A stretch of 64,000 nt of DNA from Rhododendron vialii. Taxonomy: Eukaryota > Streptophyta > Magnoliopsida > Ericales > Ericaceae. The stretch spans positions 16,681,001-16,745,000 of the forward strand of contig NC_080567.1 of assembly GCF_030253575.1 (NCBI RefSeq). Reading direction: 5' to 3'. The notes below the pieces were generated by a model that had not been told where the DNA came from, ran no database searches, and saw only the letters and a program-made list of their open reading frames with translations. A program made the translations under genes and the position numbers. Below, one piece after another: positions 1 to 11,644 of this stretch (the first letter of the stretch is position 1; the number at the start of each line of letters is the position of its first letter).

Positions 1-655
1 GTTCCAACGGCTAGTTCCAACGGCTAGTTTCCAACGGCTAGGAAGCATATGGATGGCTATATAAGGCATCAAGAACTCATTAATGAGTACATACACAAGC
101 TACAACATTCCATATTATTGCAAGAGCAAATTCTCAAAAGATCAAAGCCAAAAATTCTCATTGTTCTTCCACTTTCATATTATTCTTGAGAGAAAATTTG
201 TACAAGTCGTGAGCGATAATTTTCATACCTTCTTCACATACTTGTATTTCCTAAGTGAGTGTTTGAGTCAAACACTTGAAAGCTTAGAAGACCAAATTCG
301 GGTTGGAATTTGGGTGTTATTGTTTTTGAGAAGTTTTCGGAGAAAATTCTTGCGGTTGTGCTAGCTCCTCGGGAAAGCTAGAGGCATTCGGTTCTTGTAA
401 GCACCCGCAAGACTTACAAGTTGTAATCTTTTAAAGATTAGTCTAACCTTCAAGTAATTGCTTGAGGAGAAGTGGAGTAGGGCCGGACCGTGGACAAATC
501 CGGACCGAACCACTATAAACGGGTTCTATCTCTCTATCTCTCTATTTTGATTGCATACTTATTGTTTGCATATATTGTTAGAGATAAATTTTTATTGGTA
601 ATTATTACTAGCAATCCTATTCACCCCCCCTCTAGGTTGCATAATTTGGGTAACA
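1..655 (+). mobile_element. LTR fragment, Copia-like (5' end outside window)
   Basis: The start holds three near-copies of GTTCCAACGGCTAG followed by a TATA-like GGCTATATAAGGC, an arrangement common upstream of the transcription start in Copia LTRs. The right part has a C-rich TTCACCCCCCCTCTAGG block shortly before a TAACA end, typical of the U5 side of such LTRs. The left end lies outside the window, so target-site duplication and solo status cannot be judged. No internal coding region follows. Family assignment is by resemblance only. Confidence 0.6.
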
Positions 656-2337
656 GGATTGATTAATTGATTAAAGTTGTGCAATAAAGAAAGCGTGGGA
701 TGATTGTCTGAATTATGAACCATCGAAGTTGCGTTTGTTTCCATTGTACCTGAGTCACTATGCTTTGCTTTCACGATGCATACCTTTTGTCATCTCATTT
801 GCATTTGCATATAAAGATAGTGTAGATTTTTCTACTGGGTTAGTGTAGCTCAACCCTTCAATTTTCAGGTACAAATTAGAGGCAGTTACATGGAGTGACG
901 TGCATGCATGGATTGACATATTTTTTGAAAGCTAACCATGTGGAGTTACTTTACCATCTTTTGTAAAAACTCTTTTTGGAAAGATGTAATTGTAACTTAT
1001 ATTCGTCTTCTTTTGACGTTGGGAAGTTGTATAACACTGAACTTTCTTTCTAAATCCGTACTTATGTAATTAGTGGGCCGTTGTGCCATGGATGTATTAT
1101 TTTGGAACCAATGGAATTGGGAGTGTAACTTGTGGAGATGGAAATGGTTAACTCTTTTGGGTATTATGTTATATATTGAGTATTTTATTTATTGAAAGTT
1201 ATATGAATTTATGTTTAAAATTGTGGGCGTGTCATCCCAACTCCCGAATAAAGTTCCTGACAAACACCTCACAGGTAGGCCTTCCTCTCACATGCTCTCA
1301 CCTGTCATTTATGTCTCACAATTTAGTTTAATTCTCAACAGAGGTTAGCATATTATCCATTATGTGCCCTTGCTGATGGGTTTAAAAAGGAGGTTGGGAT
1401 CCCTATATTTGTGCGTGGTCACTGGTGACTTGGTGGTATTGGGTATGTTGATGGGTTGAAGTAATTCGAGTTACAAAGAGAAATCAATAGAAATGTTAAA
1501 TGTTAGATGAAATTTCTTTTAGCTTTTCAAATTTTTACATCCATTGTGCTATGGGTATTTAATACAAAACCCCAATTACTGCATGAGCTTTTCTCATCGG
1601 ACTTGTAGCTGATGCGTTGTTTGTCATTTTCAGGTGATCATGCACGATGGCTTATTTTTGTTTTTGTTTTGGAAGGTAGTTCTGATGGAGTATTTTATGC
1701 ATAGTATAGACTTCATGGAGTGTTTTTGCCTTAAAATTGTTGTGACAACAAAGACTCTTGTATGGGGGCTTATGTACATTTTTATGGGCAATGATGAATG
1801 TTTTGTTAGGTCCTGTATTTAAGCTAAATAGAATTTGGGCATGCTAATTACTTTGGATTAGCGATCAAAGCTTCATTATTCTTATAGCAAAAATGTTTAG
1901 AGACAATTACATATCGTCAAGCTTTGAAATGAATTTTTTCCTTGGTGCTTGCTTGAGCAAGAAGGAAGGAAAAGTGACTATGAGGAGGCAAGATTGAGGT
2001 GGTGACTTTTTGCTACTGCTTTGGTTTGATCACAGATATCGAACCTCGAGTTGCATTAGAAATTAATCTGGCATACCGCATTAAAGTTGATAAGTACATA
2101 TATAATTTTATACATTGCACCTAAAAGGTTTCTGAAAGACCGAATCCTATTTCACAGAGCTCTAGTTGTTTTGCCTGGTGATGTGATGAATGATATTTAA
2201 GACCGAAGTATTGGTTTCTTTGTCTTTTAATGTTAAGGTTGATTTTGGGTGCATGGGTTATGTTATTGGCGTTCGAATAGTGGACTTTGTTGGATAGTTT
2301 ATGCTTTTGGTGTATCTTCTAGTTCTTATTGTTGCTT

Positions 2338-2340
<3 letters not shown>
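656..2340. other. intergenic stretch, nothing recognised
   Basis: AT-rich sequence with only short open frames and no codon pattern, splice structure or motif that I can match to a family. It ends at the long CT microsatellite. Confidence 0.5.

Positions 2341-2396
<56 letters not shown>
2341..2396. repeat. (CT)n microsatellite
   Basis: 28 uninterrupted CT units. The Leu/Ser-rich open frames across it are repeat artefacts. Confidence 0.97.
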
Positions 2397-2400
<4 letters not shown>

Positions 2401-2586
2401 ACTTCTTGTCCCGTGCAAAATCAAAGCCTCACTCCTCTGCAAAAAAGACTGGCATTAACAATGTACCGCTGCGCAGCAAGCCTCGCCTCGAAAACTCGGT
2501 GTCCTTTTGATTTTTAACTATTTCACGTTTCTTCGTGCCACATTGTCGTTTCGAAGTTTTCTAATCTATATTCTTTGACTATTATT

Positions 2587-2715
2587 GGGCCCGGCTAAAT
2601 ACAACTGCGAATTTGCTACATATAGCCAATTCCCAATTCATAAGGAGGAATTCAAAAATTTCCTCTTATGAATTGGCTACATGTAACAAATTCGCAGTTG
2701 TATTTAGCAGCACCC
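2587..2715. mobile_element. small foldback MITE
   Basis: Two inverted arms of about 55 bp meet in a very short loop. The left arm starts GGGCCCGGCTAAATACAACT and the reverse complement of the right arm starts GGGTGCTGCTAAATACAACT. The arms continue through GCGAATTTG and an ATTCATAAGAGG-like inner part. No clear target-site duplication was found, so the superfamily is open. Confidence 0.6.
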
Positions 2716-2880
2716 GCTTTGATTCTAATCAGATTCGCCCGAAATAGCACCCATCAACTTATTTCCGCTGACCTCTGTTGGATTAAAAGGATGGATGATA
2801 AAATTGGCGTCAAAACTTCTAACAATGCCCTTCTCAATGGCAACACCCTCTAATTTGGGGGTTCCTGTCAGTAAATCAAA

Positions 2881-2883
<3 letters not shown>

Positions 2884-2918
<35 letters not shown>
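2884..2918. repeat. (GA)n microsatellite
   Basis: About 17 uninterrupted GA units. Confidence 0.95.
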
Positions 2919-2920
<2 letters not shown>

Positions 2921-3186
2921 TAGATTGAATAGAAACTTACTTTCCGAAAAAACTGAATCCGTGGGGAGGGGAAACAAAAAAACTGTAGAAACTCATATGC
3001 CAACACCGGTTATACAAAACCCAAATTGAATAGAAACTTCATATGCGGATCAAAAAAAAATGTAAACTTCATATTACCATGGGTTTGAGTTTCTATTCAG
3101 TTCCGTTGTAATTTAATGCCAAATTTTTTTTTCTAAATTTTGTGTCAGAAATCAAGAAATTGTAAAAGGAAACAGAACTGCAATTG

Positions 3187-3190
<4 letters not shown>

Positions 3191-3221
<31 letters not shown>
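3191..3221. repeat. (GA)n microsatellite
   Basis: About 15 uninterrupted GA units. Confidence 0.95.
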
Positions 3222-3224
<3 letters not shown>

Positions 3225-3334
3225 TTTTTACGTGATTTGAGGGGTGGTGATAAGGGTGGGTAGTTACCAATTCAGTATTTTACAAATTCGTTTTTTTTAA
3301 AGTTAAAATGTCCAATATATCCTCATAGTTAATT

Positions 3335-3421
3335 GTTTTGTATTGTGTTGGTTTTTTTTAAAGGGCATTTTTGGAAAAGGAAAATACATGACAGAAGGGA
3401 GACACCAAAGTAGTGTTCTTC

Positions 3422-3480
<59 letters not shown>

Positions 3481-3702
3481 TAGAATTGTTTTGTATTGTG
3501 TTGATTTTTTTTAGAGGGCATTTTTGGAAAAGGAAAATATATGATAGAAGGGAGACACCAAAATAATGCTCTTCCTTTATATATTAAAATAGATGTTTTG
3601 TATTGTGTTGGTTTTTTTTAGAAGGCATTTTTGGAAAAGAAAAATACATAACAGAAGAGAGACACCAAAATAGTGCTCGCTCTTTATATATTAGAATAGA
3701 TG
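3335..3702 (-). repeat. tandem array of three Helitron-5'-end-like units
   Basis: Units begin at 3335, 3488 and 3595, with a basic period of about 107 bp; the first is lengthened by a (TA)n run at 3425-3475. Each runs from GTTTTGTATTGTGTTG through GGCATTTTTGGAAAAG and GGGAGACACCAAA to CTTTATATATTAGA. Read on the minus strand each begins TCTAATATATAAAG, the AT-rich TC start typical of plant Helitrons. A fourth unit at 5545-5649 was separated from the others by a solo LTR. Confidence 0.75.
3425..3475. repeat. (TA)n microsatellite
   Basis: About 25 TA units, grown from the short TATATA present in the other units of the same array. Confidence 0.95.
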
Positions 3703-5544
3703 TGTGGGCTCCCCGCCCGGCGCGTGCTTGAAGAGTCGCCACCCGGATTTTTGAGATGAATAATCCGAGAAACTGAGAGTTCGTTTGAGAGAAAAATGCA
3801 TTTGATCTAGTAAAAACATCGAGGCTTTGGGCCTGAGAGCCACGTTACGAGCGGAGAAGGTTTTGTTGAAAAAGCATCCCACTCACCCGGTAAAAACCGG
3901 TCTTTACTTAGCATTCTAAATGGGGAGTTCAAAATCATTCAAAAACTTTTAACTTTTAGAAATGAAACAGGTGGCACGAAAGTCATTTGTAAATATGTGG
4001 CAAATGTGTACAAATGAACGAGGTCATGTACAGTGGAATGGAAACTGGAAATGAAATAAGAATGCTAATGTAAACCAAAATACCGTGCAGTAGGATGGAA
4101 TGCCGTGCGGCGCTCCTAATGTTCTTCGAAACTTTTATGATTACTCACGGTGGAACAAAACACTGCACGGTATTACCGAAACACCTCGCGGTACTACCGA
4201 TATACCATAGGAACGCCGCGCGACACACCGAGTGCTGTACAAGAACTGTTTTTGATCTTTGAAAATGTAAGGCTTATGTGCGACCCATACCCAGTACAGA
4301 AGACTGCGATGGCCCCACAAGGCCCCCCTTACGGCTATGAGCTTGACCCATACCCAGTACGGAAATAATTTTATTAGATTTTCAGCTCACTTTGGCACGT
4401 GAGAACATGCTTGAAAGCCTTGTAGAACTAAGACCAATCTGGAAACAAAAATGAAAATACTGCACGGTATTACAAAATGCCGTGCGAGGTTCAAAACATC
4501 TCGCACGGTATTTTGTAACCCGTCTATGTTCTGATTTTTGGTACTGTTGAATATACGGTTTATTTGAAATCCAAACCCAATATAGAAAAGACTAGGATAG
4601 GCCTCAGAAGACCTCCCCTAAAAACTAAACAAGGTTTAGCTTAAGGAAATCGATTCATACCTTCTTGTAGGCTTGGATGTGCTTGAGGATAGAGGAATGG
4701 AGCGGTTGATTTGGACTGAAAATCCCTTTTGAGCTTGAATGGGGATTGAAGGATGTGAAGATATTTGGATGCTTTAAGGTGGAAGTCCTCCTAAGTCAAT
4801 AGTTTACTGGACTTAAGAGGAGAGGAAGAATGAGGGTATTTTTAGAGAGAGAGAGAGTCTAGAGAATGCAAGAGTAACTTTCTTTGGAGTTGAAGGGGTG
4901 TTGTAGAGAGAGAATCAAGAGGGGTCCTTTTTCTCTAAGAGGAGGGGTGTATTTATAGGCAAAAATATGTTTGGAGTGCACCCAAAGGCAAAAAATGTGA
5001 AAAACGTGCTCTAGACAATCTGCTGACGCGCATGGGAATTGTCAGATGCTCCTCCTGACGGTGTTTCAAATTTCAAAAGGCCGAGCGGTCTATTGAAATC
5101 TCGTGCGGTGGAGTGATTTTTTGAAATGCCGTGCTGCGTTTCTAGAATGCCGCGCGGTTTTTCGAGACAGCACAGCACACTGAATTTCACGGGGGCCCCC
5201 CAGACACTCCCGAACTTGGATTTGAGCACGGTTCAAAGCGTTGGAAAGCTTGTCGAGTCCTCTTTCTAACCCAATTGGTTTCACTCAAAGACGTTTTATA
5301 CATTCAAATGTGTGCCCATTTTACCATCAGTATGTCATGGAAAAAGTTGTTTTTGACCAAACAAACGCATTTTTCTCTTTGCAATTGAATCGGGGGCCAC
5401 CTTATACGTTTGGGAAGGGGTTTTCTTGAGGTGTAGAGAAGGAGTAACAAAGGAGCAACAATCCAAGCCTCGAAGTTATATTTTTCCTTATTTCATCATC
5501 GGGATGTTTAAAGGCCCTCCGAGATCCGGATTGTAGTGTCTACA
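3703..5544 (-). mobile_element. solo LTR, 1.84 kb, probably Gypsy
   Basis: The element begins TGTGGGCTCC, ends GTGTCTACA and is flanked on both sides by the 5-bp duplication AGATG. Joining the flanks restores the repeat unit seen at 3595 and 5549, which confirms the boundaries. On the minus strand a TATA box (CTATAAATACACCCC, near 4950) followed by a GA/CT-rich leader suggests minus orientation. No internal domain is present, so this is a solo LTR left by LTR-LTR recombination. It is a fossil younger than the array it interrupts. Confidence 0.85.
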
Positions 5545-5649
5545 AGATGTTTTGTATTGTGTTGGTTTTTTTTAGAGGGCATTTTTTGAAAAGGAAAATA
5601 CATGACAGAAGGGAGACACCAAAATAGTGCTCTCCCTTTATATATTAGA
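5545..5649 (-). repeat. fourth Helitron-5'-end-like unit
   Basis: Same unit as at 3335, 3488 and 3595. Its minus-strand TC start (5649-5648) lies one base from the CTAG end of the neighbouring Helitron, so one Helitron-type 3' end and one 5'-type end abut head to tail. Confidence 0.7.
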
Positions 5650-6203
5650 ACTAGCGAATGCCCGTGCCTGAAGGCACGGGTCAAACAATGAGCAAAGGGA
5701 GCACCGGAATATGCGCAGGACAAATTGAGGTGCAAAAAATATTCAAGCGGGTCAAAAGTTTCCAAAATCAACAAATCACCCAACACACATAATAAAAATT
5801 AAATAAAGTCAAACTGAATATATATTTGTAAAACTTAACGTAACAAATAAAATGTCATTATGAGATTCCCAATATCTTAACAAAGCTCTTATCATGACGA
5901 CCCCATCGTTCCTTTGTCAGTCCTCGACATTCCTACATAAATAAGATTAAAAATGTGAAGTGATTTATGTATAATCTGGGTATGACAATGAAATAAAAAG
6001 GACAACTTATAACACCTACAATCTGTGTAATCATTTATTACCTTTGAAAATGTGCAAACATCCTTCTCACCAATCAACTTTTAATACGAAAGTCACAACA
6101 GAGACACAATGGTTAAGATACGCAACCTTTGGAGCAACAATAATAAACACGTATGAGCGTCCATAATATTGAGAAACATAGTCTGTGAGCATTTGCACCC
6201 CAT

Positions 6204-6303
6204 TATCTTGGCAAAACATCACAAATAAAGGTATTGCTATATTATTTAAATTCTATCTTGGCAAAACATAACAAATAAAGGTATTGCTATATTATTTTAA
6301 TTC
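6204..6303. repeat. 50-bp direct duplication
   Basis: Two nearly identical copies, beginning TATCTTGGCAAAACAT at 6204 and 6254, lie just downstream of the RPA1-like exons inside the Helitron. Confidence 0.85.
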
Positions 6304-6344
6304 TATACAGTGTGATTTTGATCTAGCTTTTAAGTATTCACCAT

Positions 6345-6685
6345 TAACATTAATTTCTTCAGATTGGATGCGACACATTGTAAGATAAATTCTGCCTTCG
6401 TATCCTTTAGCAAGAGCTCCATTGAGCCAGTGGAGTCTTTCATTGCAATCTTTACATTATATCTAAGATGCATGCAAATAATTCAACCGCTTTGGATGTG
6501 TTACATCTAAGTTGTAGTACTCATTATAAAAATGAATACCTGGTTACGGTTTGGACATCTTCTTGTCCGCATTGATTACACACAACCCAACCATACTGAT
6601 CTTCAACTTGCTTAAAGCATGTATTGCATAAATCAATCCATAGGTGTTCAACATATATTTTTTCGATGCGGCCAATAACGCGATA
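6345..6685 (-). pseudogene. RPA1-like exons (DBD-C zinc-ribbon/OB fold) in the Helitron
   Basis: On the minus strand an acceptor (ACAATAG) opens an exon at 6685 reading YRVIGRIEK, then LWIDLCNTCFKQV and YGWVVCNQCGQEDV. It ends at 6540 with a GTATTC donor. The next exon starts at 6462 after CATCTTAG and reads RYNVKIAMKDSTGS, then LLLKDTKAEFIL. The junction keeps frame. The CxxC...CxxC pair followed by a TG-type OB strand matches the C-terminal DNA-binding domain (DBD-C) of the large replication protein A subunit, which binds single-stranded DNA. After about residue 85 the frame is lost near 6355, and upstream domains are not recognisable, so this is a decayed fragment. Plant autonomous Helitrons are known to carry RPA-like genes, so this may be ancestral cargo and not a recent host capture. 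Confidence 0.8.
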
Positions 6686-9207
6686 CTATTGTACGCACGA
6701 AAAAATTCACAAATTCGAAGTGTATGTATATAATGAAAAAAAATATTAACCATGAAATCATGTACGGAAAAATCTTACATTGGACAGCATGAACGCAAAT
6801 TGGTTTATTCGAATTCTCTTGGCATTTGAAATTATTAGTGTCTATGGGAGCGAAAATCCATGAGTGCGATTCCATGCTACCAACTTCTGTGCATTTTTGT
6901 CTTCGGCGAACCTAGATTAGCACGTAATTTTTTAGAACAATTAATCAAACAAAATAATACTCATCTCAATTATACATTGTAGAGTATGCATCAACATATT
7001 AGTTTGATTCACTCTATATCCAACTTAGTTTGGTTCATGCAACATCCTTTAATCTAGCGAACAAAAAAAAAAGTGCAAACTACTATGTGTACCAAACTAA
7101 TTGCTTAAGTCATTTAGTTTGCCTTTAGGGCCCAAAAAAAAAAAGTGCAAACATCTCTAACGCTTCAATTCGTCCCTTTCTCTTTCGGGCACATGAGAAA
7201 ATGACTCCATTTAACACCTTTTGATTCTCTATTTGAAGCCGTAGCTTGCTGGCTTTGCTCTGCCCTTGGGTTTGTCAACCAACCTATGGCTATCTTGATG
7301 CTCGATCTCTGGAACTAAAGGTACGCTAAGGAAAACCTTGTACAGTACAAAATAGAAGGAATGAACAACAGAGCAGAGCAGAGTAGGAAGGGATTTCCCC
7401 AGACCAGACTTTGTTTTGTACAGCTGCCTATTAAACAGTATTACTAATAGTTCTCATAGTCTCTAATCTAATCTGAGAACGGAATGAAAAGAAATAAAAA
7501 AAAGGTGAACGGTCAAACTGCATGCAATTGACAGCCAAAAGAGAGAAGCCAGTTGCGGCACACTGACACTGACTATATCCTACCCCGGTGACCAGAGTCA
7601 TTTCCTTGTTTAACCATCATATTGAACGGCACCAGAAGCATTTCCAATGAGATGCATCAGCAACAGTTCAGTGGGAGTAAGGTGATGTTGAAGATGTGTC
7701 AACCTACGTTCAGGAATCTGACTCATCTATGACAATTACCATGTCCCTCAACTGATATACCTTGTCCAACCAACATGACTCTCCCTTGAGTTACCAAAAA
7801 AAATCCATGCAAATGGAAAGCGATAATGAAAAACAAAATCCATATGAAATCATTTGTTTAGCAATGAAGGTGGGAGAGTGGTTACCTTTGACCTCGGTGG
7901 TTCCTGCTACTCCGATGAAGGCAAAAAAGAAGAAGAAAAAACTACTCTTTGTCGCTAACATAAACAAATGTCCGGCTGTCTCTATTGAGTCTCTCATGCT
8001 ATCCAAATTACAATAGTTCAAGATCACCAAATTCGTCTGCCATGCTAATGCGAGACAATGTGGCAACTCCTATAACAGGTGACTTCTTTTAGATAAGCAT
8101 GAGATGGTGACTTCACATATACTCGGTGATATAGAAAATAAATACAGAGATGGTTACAATACCAAAGTTACGAAGAAAAATAGCCACATTACAGGTTAGT
8201 CATATTTCAATGCCAAACAAACAAAAATAACCAAATGCCAAACAAATTATCGTAATGACCAACAAAGATTGAGTCTCTTAACAGAATCAAAGAGGACCAT
8301 TTCCAATCAAACAAAACAAAGGCCAAAGATAGGTTCGAGATTGATTGCTTAAAGTCTTTTCATGTCGTCTCAGTTGAGTTTGAAAGAGCATATTTTGGAT
8401 GTGGGTATGGTATCTTAAAACCTGTAGAGCAAAAATCAACAACAGTTAATAAGGCAAAAAGGAACAAACTCCATTTGCCAAAAGACATGCTACCTTGATT
8501 TTTCAAACAATAACTATATTGGAGTCAAAAAGAATTAAAGGAAAATAATGCAAGTACTTAATGCCCTGAAAAGAAAAACAATGTTTCTTTTACCTCCAAA
8601 AGCACTTTCAGACTCACTCATTTTCATCCAAGTACTTCATGCCCTGAAAGTTACAGTAATGATCCTAAGAACACTAAGTTCCAAACAAAAAGTAGCTTCC
8701 TCGAATAGGCATAAACAATAACGCAGCACAAAAATATAAATCACCATTTTGGATGCCCTATTTCTTTATAAACAATTTCTCATTTTGAGAAAGATTTTTA
8801 CTTTTAATCTCTTTCCCTATACCCGATAACACCATTTTGGATGCCCTGTTCCTTTTATATTCCCTACAATTTTTTCCAGAAAAACAGGCAGAATATAGAA
8901 GATGAGAAGGAATTTGATTTCCCCCAAATTCTCTTTCTTTATCTTTAAAGCCATAAAAAAAAAGGTTGCGACCAACACTAATTCAACAATTAGGGTTACA
9001 AAATTGGAAAAAAGGGGAGCTACAGTATACCTGGACGAATGAGAGAGAGAACCCGAAATCAAAATAGAGAGGGGAGTGGCGGTGGGTATGGCGGAGAGAG
9101 ACGATTGACAGAGTGATGGAGGGAAAAGAGCGTGTGGACTGGTGGAAGTCATCGGCGGCTTGGCGTTGGTGGGATTCGGAAGACGAAGACGGAGAGGTAT
9201 TGTTGGT
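6686..9207. other. Helitron interior without recognisable genes
   Basis: AT-rich sequence with short open frames only. A possible further exon ending at a GTAAGA donor near 6770 precedes the RPA1-like exons but could not be matched. The remainder shows nothing I can name. Confidence 0.5.
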
Positions 9208-9208
9208 T

Positions 9209-9288
<80 letters not shown>
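9208..9288. repeat. compound (GT)n(GA)n microsatellite
   Basis: About 12 GT units run directly into about 28 GA units, inside the Helitron near its 5' end. Confidence 0.96.
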
Positions 9289-9292
<4 letters not shown>

Positions 9293-9543
9293 GGAGCAGA
9301 TCGGTTTCTCCAAAGAGAGAGACGATGATGTGCTCCATCGGTGGCTGCACTTCCCTTTTTTGGAAGGATTCAAATAATATTTCCATAAAAACTGTGCTCT
9401 ATTCTTGCCCTAATAATGTTAAGTATTTACAAAAATGCCTTTTGTAAGATGAAGGGCAGAGATTTATGTAAGTATGAGGATAAATCTAGAGCGTTGGTTA
9501 TCTTTTGGATTCAAACACAGCTCTGTTTTATTATATAGATAGA

Positions 9544-10743
9544 TGGGTATTCCCCGATCCGATAAGCAAATGGGGCGGGAATGATATTTGCTTCCCTCGC
9601 TTCGTTTTAATTCGATCTGACTCCGATTATAGGTAATTATATTTTTGTATGTATATGTTTAAATAAATTTCATTATTTTCATATAATAAGAGCAATATAT
9701 CAATTAATAAAATACTAGTAGTTTATACCTTTGTTTTCTTTATTTCTATTTTTTTCTTAACTTTCATCAATCATTAATATCTTGTTTTCTTGTCAAAACA
9801 CTCTAAAAAAAATAAAATTAGTCAAATTATTACTTTGAATGGGGACCCGATTATTCTCCGACCCCGACACCTCCTTGATTTTTCCCACTCCGACTCCAAT
9901 CTGATATAGAATGGGGTGGGTTCGGGGGACGCCAAATCCGACTCCGATCTGCTCCATTGCCATCCCTATTCACAATGTGAAGTTTGGTTTTTCTTAATTT
10001 ATATCTTATGTTTCTTAATATTAATGTTGTCCATTGAATTTGATTTTGGACCATCTTTTCGGGATTTCTTTCCTAGGAAAAGAAATTAGAGGATTAAAGA
10101 CCTCGTATATAACAAAAAATAAATAAATAATCTAGTGGTGACGAATTTATATAATTTGGGGATAAATTTTTTTCTCAATACAATGGTAGTATTTTTAAAA
10201 TCGTTATTGTGGTGGTCGCCGCTACTTGTTCCCGAGCCCCCTCGCTCCATCCTTGACTATACGTCTTTTTCATAACCCTTTTTGGAAGTTTCAATGTCTA
10301 ATGGTAATTTCTCTTTTGAATTATTAGCTCATGATTTCCAGTAATTGTCACTCTAAAAGACTACCTAATACTTTTAGATAGAGGTGGCAAATGGGTGGAT
10401 TTGAACAGATTAAAAAGGGTCGCGGGTCAAATATGAACAGGTCAAAAAGTAAAGGGGTTGAAATGGATCGGGTCGAATATGGATCAAGTCAAACCCAAAC
10501 CCACCCGATCCGTTTCCTTTTTCCTCCCTCCTCTTTCCTTCTTTTCATTCTCCACTGTCTTTCAACTATATAAGCCAATTTTTAATTTTTTTTGTATTTG
10601 TACGTTTCACGTCAATTTTTTGTCAATTATTGGTTATATTCAAAGAGAGGAATCAAAAAATTAAAAAATTATGGTCCAAACCCACCCGACCCATTTTACT
10701 TCATTTTCTCTCTAAGCTAAAATATCCAGTATACCAACGCCGG
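9544..10743. other. intergenic stretch with unplaced repeat-like text
   Basis: Contains runs of GGGTNGG/CCGACCC-like text (9545-9600, 9840-9960) and GGTCAAA/GGGTCG text (10385-10520). Both resemble degraded repeats, but neither has ends I can define. No coding sequence was recognised. Confidence 0.4.
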
Positions 10744-11100
10744 CTTCGGGTGCGTTTGGATTAAAAATTGAGTGATTTTTTTTTCTTTATTTAATTTTTT
10801 TTGTATTTATTTATTTTGCATTAACTTTTGTAGTTTATTGATTCGTCTCAACGAGAGGAATCGAAAAAGTAAAAATTTATGATCGAAACTCATGATTTTT
10901 TTAATTAAGACAAAATAAGTAAAAAATAATCTATTTCTTAAAAAAAATCCGAGTTTGATCAAAAAAATTTACTTTTTCGATTCCTCTCAATGAGACGAAT
11001 CAATAAGTTATAAAAATTTGAAGCAAAATTAACAAATAAAAAAAATTTTGAATAAAGAAAAAAAAATCATTTTGACTTAACAAGCCAAACCCACCCGAAG
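10744..11100. mobile_element. foldback MITE, about 357 bp
   Basis: The left end reads CTTCGGGTGCGTTTGGATTAA and the right end, reverse complemented, CTTCGGGTGGGTTTGGCTTG. The arms continue inward for about 150 bp, sharing TTATTGATTCGTCTCA and GAGAGGAATCGAAAAAGTAA, so the whole element folds into one long imperfect hairpin. No coding capacity. Target-site duplication not resolved. Confidence 0.75.
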
Positions 11101-11644
11101 TCTTCTTCTATGTCCTTTAACAGAAAATCTTATCCGTAAAGAAGGTTTTATGGAGACTAATCGTGCACGTCCAAAGTGTTTTTGGACTGTCCGGATTGAA
11201 AATCAATTATGACCGGTAACAATTAATTTGACCGGCCATAATTGAAAACGAATCTCAGCAAAATTAATTGCGCGAATGGATGACTGAAATTGCACCGCTT
11301 CACGAAGCCTCTGTGAATAAGATTATCTCGTCCATTAATATTCTTCATTTGCAACTCAACTTCAGTTCCTTTCTACTTCAATATCTCTTTCTCTCTCTCT
11401 CTCCTAATTTGGGTTTGGGTCAGTACTGTGGATCTCAATTGCTATACACGACTGCACGTTCATTACATATTTACATACCAAAGAAAATCAGCAAAACCAC
11501 AAAATCCATATTAAACCCATTTTCAATTCATTTAAACCCACGTAACAATATGAGCTGGTTGGGTTGAATTATAAGTGGGCAGTTTTGGACGGGTTAAAAA
11601 ATATGAATTGAGATGATCACATCTACTTTCTGGGGTTAGTTTTC

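Larger units (their letters stand above)
5651..9539 (-). mobile_element. Helitron, about 3.9 kb, non-autonomous
   Basis: On the minus strand the element starts TCTATATAATAAAAC, a canonical plant Helitron 5' end, after a host A. It ends with a GC-rich hairpin (CCCGTGCC-TTCA-GGCACGGG), six bases and CTAG, followed by a host T. Insertion between A and T without duplication fits Helitrons. The 5' end could alternatively be 9543 because TCTA is repeated there. I find no Rep/Helicase reading frame, but RPA1-like exons lie inside. The rest is AT-rich with a compound GT/GA microsatellite near the 5' end. Confidence 0.85.

Noticed and set aside
2301-2517. Ser/Leu-rich open frames
   Set aside because: They are translations of the (CT)n repeat.
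8817-9386. 189-residue minus-strand open frame
   Set aside because: Its middle is the (GT)n(GA)n microsatellite (SLSLSL, THTHTH) and the rest shows no domain. It lies inside Helitron DNA.
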